The position numbers and the translations under genes were made by a program. From positions 4,898,001 through 4,962,000 of the forward strand of contig NC_133166.1 in the NCBI RefSeq assembly GCF_040802235.1: DNA of 64,000 nt, given 5' to 3'. Below the pieces are notes generated by a model, which worked only from the letters and a program-made list of their open reading frames with translations, had not been told where the DNA came from and ran no database searches. Below, piece after piece: positions 38,612-51,800 of this stretch; positions within the stretch are counted from its first letter, which is position 1; every line of letters begins with the position of its first letter. Origin of the DNA: Manis javanica (taxonomy: Eukaryota; Chordata; Mammalia; Pholidota; Manidae).

Positions 38612-41600
38612 GCATTTTTCTTACATAACCACAATGCCACTTTTAAGATATTTTTAACTCAACAATTATTGGTGAAAAAATGGTATTTCTGTGAGGCTAA
38701 CAATTTGTCGAAAGGTCACAGGTCAAATAAATTAGTCAGGAAGTGTTTTAAGTTATAAACTATGATGTTCTTCCACAACTTGCTACTTCCCATTGTTCTA
38801 GTACTATACCAATGTATAAATATTTGTTCCAAAGGAAAAACATGCTGAGATGTAGACTAAAACTGGAACAGTTCCATCTCTTACACATTGATTTTTCACA
38901 GGTTAAAGTAACAACAGGTACATGAAGTGTTTCCATAATCACACAGCTTAAACTATCTACTTAGTGTGCTAGAAGTTTCATATAGGTACTAATATATTGA
39001 GCCATATTTTGCTACTAATTTCCACTATAATTTCATGAGATATAGTTATGTAAACATTTTAATTCCTTAAATGTAAAATATGCACTCTCCAAGTACTTAA
39101 TTTAAGGCTTTTTTTAGTTTAAACAATTTATAAGAATGTGGTTCTCCCACTAATCCCCCCAAAAGTCAGCCAAATGGATAATCAGTGACTTGATCTTTAC
39201 ATTTTCCATGAAGACATGTGCATTACAGTGTACATCTTTGGGCATCTTCTGTGAGAGAAGGATATTTCTGAAGCCAGTCTGGTTATACTTGATGCATTTT
39301 CCTAAAGGATCAACTTTACGTAGTGGTAGTAACTTGTATTTAAAAAAATGTACATTATTCAGTAGAATGTAAAATTTACAGGAATTTAAAGGCTAACAAC
39401 AGTGTTTTTCCAACAGACTGGTTTTAGGGCTGTAATCCTAGATTTTTTTTCTTTCTTCTATTAAGGATATTTTGGAAGAAAAGTTTGAGGAAGACTGTTA
39501 ATTGAAGAGTAGAATGGTGAAATATGAGACAGGGCAATGACAATTAGATAGGAGGAAGAAGGATATAAGACACATTAGACCAGGGAAAGGGCAAACCTCG
39601 GCTGGAACGGGAGGATTCAGAGAAATAAATAGCTCAAAGATTCCTATAAGGTTTCTACTTGGGTGATTGGGAGGTGCAGAACCATTACCTACCAATGAAA
39701 TAGAAGAAACTGAAATCATTGGCTGGGGATAGGGAGAAGTTGGGGTTTAGGGCTTGAGAATAAAAGAGGAATTTGAGTGGGCTAACATAAAAAGGGTCAA
39801 CTTGAGGTCAATTAAAAAGCAATACTTGAGCAGCACTGGAACTCAGCTAAGAGCAGAGAATCAGAGTTTACAGAAGCTATCTGCTGTCACGTGACCTGTA
39901 GCAGGCATGCTCAAGAGCACAGGGAAGAAAAGTAGCTCGTTTGTTTTTCCATGGCTGGGAAATTAGGAGATAAGAAGAAGTGCACCTAGATCACAGTAAG
40001 CCTTTTGAGGGACCAAGATTTTAGAAATTTGGGTGATATGGGGGTGCTATAGTGGAGTGGCACTACTTCTTTAAGGAAACGCCAAGCCCTGTTCTGCAAA
40101 CCTTTATGAGTCTTCACTGGGATTTAATAACCTAATAGTTAAATAGCCATTAAAAGATTTATTAGCTATTCGATTTAACTGACCCTAGGGATGTCCTTCA
40201 GTTTCACTCAGCATCTGCAGGTTCTTTGAACTGTTTTTCTGGCTCTCCAAAAATGCTGATATGTATAAAAGATGTATAAATCAAAGTGATGTTTTAATTC
40301 ACTAAGTGCCTGAAGGGAAGGTGCCCTAAGAAAATATATTCAATGGGAAGTTGATTTGTAATGGTGTTTGTTACCACAGCTGTACATGCTGTTGTGTACG
40401 CTGCAGACAAACAGCTCAGAACAGCGACGACGAAAATCAATCTTCACAATACATGTGAAGAAACTAAGAAAAGATAGCTCACCTCTAATTTCTGGTTCAA
40501 GTTGCTCAGTTCAAAGGGTATTTCTTCTTCAGGGTGCTGTAATTCTTTTCGTTGAAATTCGTTTTGTTTCATTTGGTGTAATTTCAGTCTTTCAAAGCTA
40601 TTTGTTAGTTTGGAAAACTGTAAATAGAGAATGCTAACATTTTATGATTACTGGGTATTTCTAACTTGATTTCACTATAGATCTTTTCTTGTGTACCTCT
40701 GAAAATTTAAGTGATGATTAGAGAAGGCAGTAAAGCTTAAATGTTTCAATTAGTGAAGACAGAACCAGTTATTAAAACTAAATTACTGAAGTTGAACACA
40801 ATTCAGCTTTCGTGTAAATGTGGGACTTCAGTAACTGCACAGTTAAACAAGGATTCACTTGATAAATATTTGGTTGAGTTTTGTTTTAACCATATGTAGC
40901 AAAGCTCACAATTTCTAAAAACCAAGTTTTTTTTACTTTTATTTAGTGCCATCTTGTGTTGACAATTCTAATTTCTGTAATTCAATCTACAAAATAACCA
41001 GCATATATTTTACTCACAAAAACTAAATACTTAATGTAAAAGAAACAAGCTACTGATGTTGATATGTTTCAATAAATTCAAATAGCAAAACTGAAATAAT
41101 CTCTCACCAATAATTCTTTGTATAACGTAGACTTTGTATTAATTTTTCTGTTTCTTGTTCTGCCTTCACTAATACATTAAAAGCAACATGGTCTGCTAAC
41201 ATCGGTGCAGAAACTTCTATATAACTATTTACAAAAGGATTTTATGTTAATTTTTTATTTTGAAATAATTATAGATTCAAAGGAAGTTGCAAAGACATTA
41301 CAGAGGTTTTCTGGGCCCTCTTCCCTCAGTTTCCCCCAGGGTTTACATCTTATGGAACTATGGTGCACTATCAAACCCAGGAAGCTGACACTGGTACAAC
41401 ACTGTGTGTGTAGTTGTACGCCATTTTATCACATGCGGATCTGTGTGACCACAACCACAACTGGGACAGGTGTTCCATCACCACGAGATCTCCCTGGGGC
41501 TTTGTAATGACCCTCATCCCCCTCCTCCTGTCACCCCTAACCCCTGGCAAACCACTAATTTATTTTCCATCTCTACAATTTTGTCATTTCGAGAACGTTA

Positions 41601-42835
41601 TAAAATGGAATCAAACAATATATGACCTTTTGAGATTAGCTTTTTTTTTTACTCAGAACAATACCCTGGAGATGCTTGTGTGTATCAATAGTTCATCCCT
41701 TTTTATTGTTCAGTATGATTCCATGGTATGGATATAACCAGTTTGTTTGACCATTCATGTATCATGGCATTTTGGTTGTTTCCAGTTTTGGGCTATTACA
41801 AATAAAGCTTTGCATAATTGGGTCTGTTTATCTGGTATTAATATGGTCACTTCTGCTTTTTCTTTCTCATGTAATTTTTTAAAATTGAGATATAATTCAC
41901 CTACCATAAAATCCACACTTTAAAATATAAATTGATTGGTTTGTAGTATATTCACAAAGTTGTGCGACCATCACACTATCTAATTTCAGAATATTTTCCT
42001 CACCTCAAAAAGAACCCCAGACCTTTTAGCAATGACTACACATTTGCTCCTGGCCCCAGCCCCTGGAAACTACTAATCTGCTCTGTTTTTGTAGATTTGC
42101 CTGTCCTGATCATTTCATATTGATAGAATCATACAGTATGTATTTTTTGGTGTGTCTGGTTTCTTTTACTTAGCATAATGCTTTTAAGATTCATCTAGAT
42201 TGTAGCATAGATAAGTACTACATTCCCTTTTTTTTTTTGAGAGGGCTTCTCATATTTATTGATCAAATGGTTGTTAACAACAATAAAATTCCGTATAGGG
42301 GACTCAATGCACAATCATTAATCAACCCCAAGCCTAATTCTCAACAGTCTCCAATCTTCTGAAGCATAACGAACAAGTTCTTACATGGTGAACAAGTTCT
42401 TACATAGTGAATAAGTTCTTACATGGTGAACAGTGCAAGGGCAGTCATATCACAGAAACTTTCAGTTTTGATCACACATCATGAACTATAAACAATCAAG
42501 TCAGATATGATTATTTGTTTGATTTTTATACTTGATTTATATGTGAATCCCACATTTCTCCCTTATTATCATTATTATTATTATTTAATAAAATGCTGAA
42601 GTGGTAGGTATGGTAGGTAGATGCAAGATAAAGGTAGAAAACATAATTTAGTGCTGTAAACTTCATTCCCTTTTATAGCTGAATAATTTCCATTGCATGG
42701 ATAGACCACATTTTATTGTCCGTTCATCAACTGATGGACATCTGGGTTGTTTCCACTTTTGGGATATTATGAGTAATGCTGCTGTGAACATTTGCGTACA
42801 AGTTTTTACGTGGATATGTATTTTTTATTTGCTTG

Positions 42836-42888
<53 letters not shown>

Positions 42889-45800
42889 AGCAGAATTGCT
42901 GAATCATACAGGAACTCCAAGTTTAAGAACTGCTGAACTGTTTTCCAAAGTGGCTGTATCATTTTCCATTCCCACTAGCAATGTATAGCGTTCCACTATC
43001 TCTGCATTCTCACCAACACTTGAGATTGTCCAGCTTTTTCATTATAGCCATCCTAGTTGGTATAAAGGAGTATCTCATTATGGTTTTGATTTGCATTTCT
43101 GTAAGAACTCATGATGTTAGCATTTTTTCATGTGCTTACTGGCCATTTTTAACTCCTATGGAGAAATGTCTATTCATATCTTTGCCATTTTAAATTTTGG
43201 TCACTTGTCTTTCTGTTGACTAGTAAGAATTATTATTTTAAAATTCTGGATACAGAATGAGTCCTTTATCAGATATATGATTTGCAAATATTTTCTCCCA
43301 TATTGTGGGTTGTCTTTTTACTTCCTTGATGGTGTCCTTTGAAGCACAAAGATTCTTAAAATTTTGATGAAGCTGAATTTATCTAATTTTTCTTGTGCTT
43401 TTGGTGCCAAATCAAAGACCCATTGCCTAATCTAAGTCATGAAGACTATACTCCTATGTTTTCTTCTAAGAGTTTTATAGATTGTTTCTCCATTTCAGCC
43501 TTTGATCCATTTTGAGTTAATTGTTTTCCATGGTTTAAGTAAAGGTCCAACTCAGTTCTTTTGCATGTGGAAGGTCATCTGTCCCTTCATTATTTGTTGA
43601 AGAGACTATACTTTCTCCATTGAATTATCTGCTTTCCTTTGATTAATATTTGCATGGTATATTTTCTTTATTTTTTTATTTTCAACTTACTTATATAGTT
43701 ATGTTTAAAGTGAAGTTTTGGAACAGATCATATGGTCGGGTCATATTTTTTTATTTACTTTATGAATCTCCATATTTTAATTGGTGCATTTAGTCCATTT
43801 CCATTTACTGTAATTATGGATATTGTAGGGTTTCAGCCTGACCTTTTCATCTGTTTTCAGTTTGCCACCCAGTTTTTGGTTTCTCCATTTTAGCTTTCCT
43901 TCTTCCCATAGGTTATCTGAACATATTTTTAGAATTCCATTTTGATTTATAGATAGTATCTTTGAATGTATCTTTCTATAGCTCTTATAGTTGTTGTTCT
44001 AGGTATTATGTTATATATACACAACTCATTACAGTCTACTGAGGTGGACATTTTTCCAGTTCAATCCTATCTTGGGGCCTTGGTGACACATATTTTCAAT
44101 CTTTTGTTATTTTCTACATGTCTGTGAGGTTCATTTTCTTTTAGTTTGTTTCTCTCTGTTGTTCACACTAGGTAATTTCTATTTTGCTGTCTTCAATTTC
44201 ATGGACTGTTTCCTCTATCTCCATTCTGCTTTTGAGCCCACCCATTGAATTTTTTAGTTTGGTTATTGTATTTTTTTCTTGTAAAATTTTGAACTGGTTT
44301 TTCTTTATAGTTTTATTTCTTTGCTAACACTTTCCAATTTTTCATTTGTTTCAAGAGTGTCTGTAATTGTTCACTGAAGCACTTTTATAACAGCTGATTT
44401 AAAATTCTTGTCAGATAATTCCAACATAAGTATTAACTCAGTGTTAGCATCTCTTGATTGTTTTTTCTCATTCAAGGTGAGATCTTTCTGGTTCTTGGTA
44501 TTATGAGTGATTTTTTTATTGAAACCTGGACATTTTGGAGTATTGTGTTAGGAGACTTTGGATTTTATTTAAATATTGTTTTTAACAGCCCTCTTTGGAC
44601 AACATTTTAGCAGCGAAACTGGTATGCTGCCTCATTATTACCAGGTGGCAGAGGAAGTCCTGTTCTTAACTTGGCCTCAGTCATCATTCCAGGGAAGATG
44701 CTCCTTACTTCTGCAGAGTGTGACTGGGGGTTCAGGCTCTCCACTAGTCCTTCACTATCCCACCTTGACTGGAGGGGCACAGGTGCCTTATTACTGCATC
44801 TCACCTGGCCTTCAGTGGTTCTGTAGTGAGCATTAGTGGCCTTGTTACCACTGAGAGGTGGTGGACATCCTGACTCCTCACTAGGCTTCCCCTGATACAT
44901 TCCAAAAGGAGGGGAGGGGTGCCTCATCGCCACCAGATGGGCACGGAAGGCCAGGCTTCTCGCAGGGTCTCCACTGACACCATGCGTTGGGGAGGGCCTT
45001 GTTAACGCTGTGGTGACGAGAGCTCTGGCTCCCCACTCAGTCCTCCATGACCCCACCCAGGCAGGGGGTCCTAGCTATCTCATGATTTAGTCTGGTGAGG
45101 GTGGAAACCGAGGCTGTCCTCTGCTGATGGGTGGGTGTGGGATGTAGTCTTGTTGTGTTTGGCTGAAGTAGAGCAGTTATTATCTAAGTGTTTAATCCTG
45201 CTAGGCAGTTTTTTTCCTGGTCTTGGGGCAGCAGAGAGCAGACTTTCTCTGGGGCTTTGTTTGTGCCCATTGGAGTGTCTGGGTTGCTGGATTCTCTGTT
45301 ACCCAGTCTGAGATGTGAGAGGCAAAAAGAAGTCCCGGGGAGCTCACCTCTGTGCTGGTCCTTGGGTCCCAAGGTTCTAAACACCCTGTCCCTTCCCTCC
45401 ACTTCTCAGAGTCTTCTTATGTTGTTTTATAAATAATGTCCTGGATTTATCATTGCACTTAGCAGGAGCAATAGGGAAAAGAACATCTATTCCATCTTTC
45501 CAGAATTAGAAATCTCAAATATAATGTATGTAGTTTGATTATAGTTTTGCCATGGTTAGAAAGAAAAGAAAATGCCCCTTCTAAAAAATGAAGCAATTTA
45601 AAAAATGAAGCAATTTCTACAAGAAAATTTTGACAAAGTTGAGTTATTCAAGACAGAGTGTGCTAAAGTGTACCCTTAAGATATTTTAGGGAAGTGAAAT
45701 TGTAAATAAGCAAGGAATTTCAAAGAAGGAAGCCGCAGAGTGATCCAGCAGCCAAAAGCATGTTTGTCACATGACATCATTTCTGGTTAGAAAAATATGT

Positions 45801-48800
45801 TACTAGCTATTATGCAAACCAAGTCAGGTGTATAGTACTTTTATTTTTCTTTCTGTTTTTTTACCTCCCTCCTTCTTTCCTTCACTTCTGCTCCCTCTCC
45901 TAACTCTTTTCCTTCTTTTCTTTTAACCAGAGAAGGAAAAAGAAGCAGAAAACTGGAGTGGAAGCCGATGGCTGTCCTCTTAACAATAATGTAGCGTTTC
46001 CAAAGTGTATTCTATGAAAAACCTGCTTACAGTGTTTACACTGTGATACTCTACTGCAGTATTAGTCCGTTTAAATTTTAAAGATAAAGAGATTCAAGGT
46101 CAAATCTGTTTGGAAAATGGTAGATTAGAAAAAGCCAAGTGGAATTTGTTTAAAGCAGGATTTCTCCCAGCCTGTAATATGCTAATATTAACATGCACAG
46201 TGAATTTCCAGAGTGAATTTGCGGAGAAGGAGTAAACTGCATGTCCTAAACTCTCAGTATTCACATCCACAGAACAAATTTTTGTGAAATTGCCATAAAG
46301 ACATTTGTTGGTTAGGCAGCAACCAAGCAATAAAATGGAGCTGCAATGCGTCAAATGGCAAGGGTTCACATAGTAAGTGACTGCTACTCTACACCTGCAA
46401 ACAAACCCAAAACTATAAACAGCAGACCTGAATGAAAAGCCCAGAAATTAAAGAATTGGTAAGCAGTGATGAACTGATTAAATATAATTTAGAGATGGTA
46501 TTTTACTTGTATCTAGATTTCTATATTTCATACTTATTCCAGATTGTGATTTTTTTGTTTACATTGAACACTTACAATGATTTAATATTTATGTTGCTAT
46601 TTTAGAACTTTACATAGAAAAAGCAAAGTTGACAGCCTTAAGTGTTAAATGCTTAGTCTTAGCTAAGAAAAAACTTAAAATTTTCATAATTCAAGATACA
46701 TTTAGTGGCAGCTATTTAAATTGCAGGCAAATGTCTGGGTAGATTTAAGAGCTAGTCTTGTAAAAGCATACCTATTAAGTGGCATTAAATGTTCCATATT
46801 CCAATCTTAATGGCTGATGACCTCTTTAAGAAGGTACTTAAGAAAGCTTTAACTACTTTGAGCTCATTTAATTATATTGTCACTTATGAAATCTTTGTAC
46901 TCCAAAAAATGTTGGTTGTAAAGTAAAATTTCATAATCAAACCATATTTCTCCTTGATTTGCTAAGTGCAGCAAGGATATAGCATCTACTAGACCCAGAT
47001 GCTCAGATGATTATGCCCTGTGTGTTGTCTGTAGTAAGGGAGAGAAGATGTTATGCCTGCCAGCCCAGTGGGGAGATACAGGGATAAAGAAGGAAATCAG
47101 TATCTCTCTCATCCTGTATGCAAAATGCCTGTCATTTATGAAACAGCCCTACCAAAGTAATAAAAATCAATTTTGTTTTTGTGATCAATCTATTTCATCA
47201 GAGCAAACTGCCATATTTTAAATTGCCATAGAAAAAGGGGACATCCCTAGCAGAGAATAATGACTACAAAAGATAATTTTTTTTTATTGTTCACATAGCT
47301 AATTAATCATATAATTAATCAACAAGTCACTTAATAAATAGAAAGCTATTAGTCTAGTACTGTGCTAACAATTAAAGGGATAGAGAGCTGACCACCTAGT
47401 AAAAGAAACAAAATCAATACATATAAAACAATGAAAGACAGGGCCAAACATATAACTGTAGTTAAAATATAATAATTTTTGCTTATATTAAAGACAGTTT
47501 GTTTAAATAAAATTAACACAATTTTTAGAAGTGTGATATTTGATTGTAATATGTTTCCTTACTTGAGCTTTCAGAGTTTGTAGTTGGCCTTCATAATTCT
47601 GAGTCATCACTAAGTTACATTTTTCCAGACTGTCCAGCTTCTGTCTAAGTAGTCCCACCTGCATTAAGAATAAAATTTAATTTTGTTTTTTCTGAATTTT
47701 CCCTAACAAAATCAGAAGATGTGCAAGAGAAGAGTACAATTCAAATAAAACTGTTGTACCCAAAAAAAGAATAAATATTTACTGCCATTCTTAAAACAGT
47801 GATTAATCATTAAAATCACAAAAACCAAACACTGTCAGCACTATTCCACTGGGTACACATTAGGACAGCTCGGTATGGATGTTTGACAAAAGATTCCTGT
47901 CGCCATCACATTTTAAATCAAGGTCTGGAATCTATTCTGCATCACCTTTTTGAGAGGCTTACATCATCATTACTCAGGGAGAACCTCTATGGACACACTT
48001 GAGCTCTTACTTGAGGTCCCTCTGCCTTCGGTGGTCACTCTGCTCTGGTGATACCATGGAGTAATTGTTACATTTTTGGAAGAATGAGCAATGTATTAAA
48101 AAGAAAAAGGAAAATGTCTAAGAAACATTCTGAGGATTTGACTTACGGAATTTGTCTGCTTAAAAGGCAAGTGAAGCATCTGTTTACACATCTGGGTCAC
48201 TACAGGTATAAGGTGTATGAGAGGTCTGATGACTTGGCCCTACCATGCGGGGAGACCAGATGCCCATAACTAAGCTGACTATGCCGAACAATAATGTAGC
48301 TAACTAGGCCAAAAACTAAGTTCCACTGAAACATCTGCTGATGTTTCAGTATATGATTAGTGAGCATTTCTCTTATGCCTTACCCATGAGTCAGCTTCAC
48401 AAAGTCCACATTAGGTGAGCCATCCAGTTTTCCTGAGCTACTCTGCAGGCCTGGGAGCCACTCATACACTCTTCTATAATCACCAGCATGGCTGTAAGCA
48501 GCCTCGCAGGGGCCAAGGGCGTCCCTCTTAAGTGGGTGTCAGAAAGACACCCCCTTGACCAAACTCTTTTCTCCCTTGCCCTACAATCACGTCTGGACAT
48601 TTCACTCTTTGCAGGAAATATTTTGCTAGTAGATTGGAAGAGGCAGATGACCTTGAACTCTGCTTTGTCCAAAGATACAGCTTTCACAACTACTTCTTTA
48701 TCTCTACAACAGCAAACGCACTGATGCCTTTGCTTGCAAACAATTATTATTTTAGGTCTATACTGAATGTTTGCTCACTTTTCTAGATGGTGTCAACACT

Positions 48801-51800
48801 ATGTATCTGTCTGCATCAGCAGACTTTTATGGGTTTAGGCTGTGAGTGTCACTTATTTAACAGAACCCATATAACACACTATGACAGAACTTCAATCAAT
48901 AAATGCTATTGCTAATGCCATGATAAAAAGTATGTGTGATGAAGAACATATTATGATAGAATACTATTTATAACAGTCTGAGGAATTAATGATTTATTAA
49001 CACATTCAATACCTCTTGACCTTTCTGATCCAGACAAGTTTGTGCATTTGCCAACTCTTGATCCTGAAGATCTAATCGTGTCTCCAAGGCCCGCATCTTC
49101 CTTTCCCAATCCAGTTTTTTGTTGCTTACCATGATATCAATTTGTTCCATTAATTCCTGAAGTTCAGCCTCACAAGGAGAAGCTCTGGCAATTGTAGAAA
49201 AGTAAAATGCATTTTAAATGAGTGAAAGGTGAGGACAAGAAACATTATTATAATGCTCTGAATAGCTGGATCGTTACTTCCTCAGATTGTTCAATTACGT
49301 AAATAGGAAGAAGTCAGAAAGCTAGAGGTTAATTTTTTAAAGTTAAAACTGAAGGTTAATTTCAGAGCTCACAGTGTATATTCAGCACATTAGATATTTT
49401 TAAATGACATTTTCTAAAATAGAGTTAGTATCATAATGCAATGCATTGATAACTCACTACTGCCTGCATTTTCTTCTTAGTGCAGACGGTAGCATGTGTA
49501 TCTCCCTGACACCACAGTTCTGACTTAGACAAGGAAATCGAAAAATGAAAATACATTATGCAGATTATGTCAGAAATAAGGTCACAGTAAAAAGCAAGCT
49601 GAAAATTAAGTAAATAGATAAAACAACACTTTCTTTGGAGTGAGATAATTCTAATAAATATTCTAATTATGAAAAATGGCTCAATACTCTTATATGCAAA
49701 TACTACAGGTACCTCTGGCTATCATAACAGAGGACTTTAGTCACGTGTGTCAGGGGTAGAAAAGCAAGCCTGGGCTAGACACGATCAGATTCAAGGGTGC
49801 CACCTGAACGACAGTGCTTCTCCTCCAGGAGGGGAGCCTGGAATCATCTGGCTGGTGTCTGGAAGGAATCTGATCAGGTAGGTGTGGGCAGAGTCATATA
49901 AGTCTTTAGACAAAGGGGATACTGGTAACTCAGATAGGTGCAATGTCTGGGCTCTTGGAGGGTCTGTTGTGTTTGAAACAAGACTCTTGGTAGTTGTTAG
50001 GATTATAGACCAGAGGCTCATGAGAAGACAGCTTGTTGGGTGATCCCAGGGCAGGGCTCTCCTCCTTCAGAGCAGCTGAAGCATTCCCAGGGACCTGGCG
50101 TAAACCCAGCCATTGTCCATACAAGTTAAACAGGTAGCTCTTGAGGCCTCAAACTTCAGCCTAAGGAGTACATAAATGTCCAGATTAGGAAAGCAAGTTA
50201 TTTCAGTGTCCATTCAATGGTGATGAGGGGGCTTCTAACGTATTTGCATACCCGGAGGAAGGTAGGAGGGAATGACAGGTGCAAAAAGACATTTCCTCTA
50301 TTTAGTTTCACCACATCAGAATTTTAGGGTTAATTAAGGATCATTTAGCATTGTGAAAAAACAGGCCCAGAGAAATTAAGGTCACACATTAATCAGTAGG
50401 AGAGCCAGAACTAGATCCCAGGCAGCTGTCTCCCATTTTAAGCTCCTTCCTGTATACCACACAGCAAAAGACACGGTATTTTACATAAAAACTTGCTTGA
50501 AAAATATAGTACAAATTAGCCCCACTGCAGTCGGGTTAGAAATCCAAAGAACTCAGAATTTCCAGAATGACTTTCTAAAGAACCCAGAGGAAACCTAAAC
50601 AAGGGATGTCCCTCCAATTGGTTCATTCAAAGGCTGACTCACCAGTGTTGACCTCATAGAGGTTTAAGTACAAAGGGCCATTCTGAAGTCTAGCATCCCT
50701 GGGCTAAGGCCCAAAGGCTCTGTTTTTATTTAAAACCTAAAACAAACCTGACTAAAGGAAGTATTAATTCCTCTATAAATAACCTGATTGAATTTTAATT
50801 GAAGTTATGATGTGGGGAAAAACAAGAGAACAAAAAGACTGGTTTTCATACCATTTTCTTTTTCATAACAACATGGATTGCCCTTCATTGTAAATATACT
50901 TTGTCTATTTTTTCTAGTGTAAGCTCTGAAAGAAAAAGCACTATATCAGCCATGCTCATCACCATCTCACCAGGGCTCAGCGCAGTGCCCCAGCACATAG
51001 CAGATATCAATAAATCTTTGAAAAATGAACACATGAGTTTTCATTGCTATATCTTTGGCATGTAGGAATGCACCATGCTAATGGAATTAAAATACAGGCC
51101 TTAAATAGAATGTGGCATAATGTAAACTATTCAATGAATGTTGCTAAATAAATGAATGAATAGTTTATTTCCTGGTTATCACTATGGTATTCAAATGTTA
51201 GGATGTGAGACTTTTACAAGTCATCTAATCCAACTACCCATTCAGTATTTGCATATCTTCTGCAAATGTTTCTTAAGAGACTCATCCATTATACCCCACT
51301 GATCAGATTCAGCAGGTCTAGTACAGAGCTGCTGTGCTTTGCATTGGTAACAAAAATATCAAGTGATTCTGGTGCACACAAAGGTATATGATCTATTTGA
51401 AAATATCATAGCCAAGAGGTCACCCAGCTTAGGTCTAAATTCTTTCCTTTAGTAGGTAACAACTGTGAGATTGTATTTAGATAGCAATGAGTTTTTAAGT
51501 TCTTTTTTACATTGAAGGACTTCAACCACTGTTCCTAATTTGATTAACCATTCAGAGTAAATGCCTTTTCAGTACAACAGATGTTAAAGTACTTCAATAC
51601 AGTTACCAGTTATTTTTTTTCTTCTCTATGTTAAATATTACGAACTGAATGTACAATGTCCAGAATATATGACAATAGACTCTGACCTACAACCTCTACG
51701 TCAATAGTTGAGAATGGTCAGGACTTGGTCAATGACTGACAGCTTCCTTATTTTGCCCCCATGTCCAACTCAGGACCAACTGGAGAAGGCCAGTTATGCC

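Larger units (their letters stand above)
41850..43650 (-). mobile_element. L1 3' UTR and ORF2 C-terminus, antisense, carrying a nested insertion
   Basis: 3' UTR phrases start near 41875 ('aaaattgagatataattcacctaccataaaatccac') and resume after the nested insert at about 42664 ('agctgaataatttccattgcatgg'). ORF2 C-terminal sequence follows from about 43060 to 43640 ('tttgatttgcatttctgtaag', 'tcctttatcagatatatgatttgc'). Heavily mutated. Confidence 0.75.

Noticed and set aside
38540..38758. Frame encoding a long Thr-His repeat
   Set aside because: Direct translation of the (CA)30 microsatellite.
42371..42427. Short regularly spaced units considered as a CRISPR-like array
   Set aside because: Only three contiguous units without spacers, inside a mammalian retroelement; an ordinary tandem repeat.
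44607..45056. 149-codon minus-strand frame
   Set aside because: Lies in the tandem GC-rich leader of an L1/HAL1 element; no homology or splice support.
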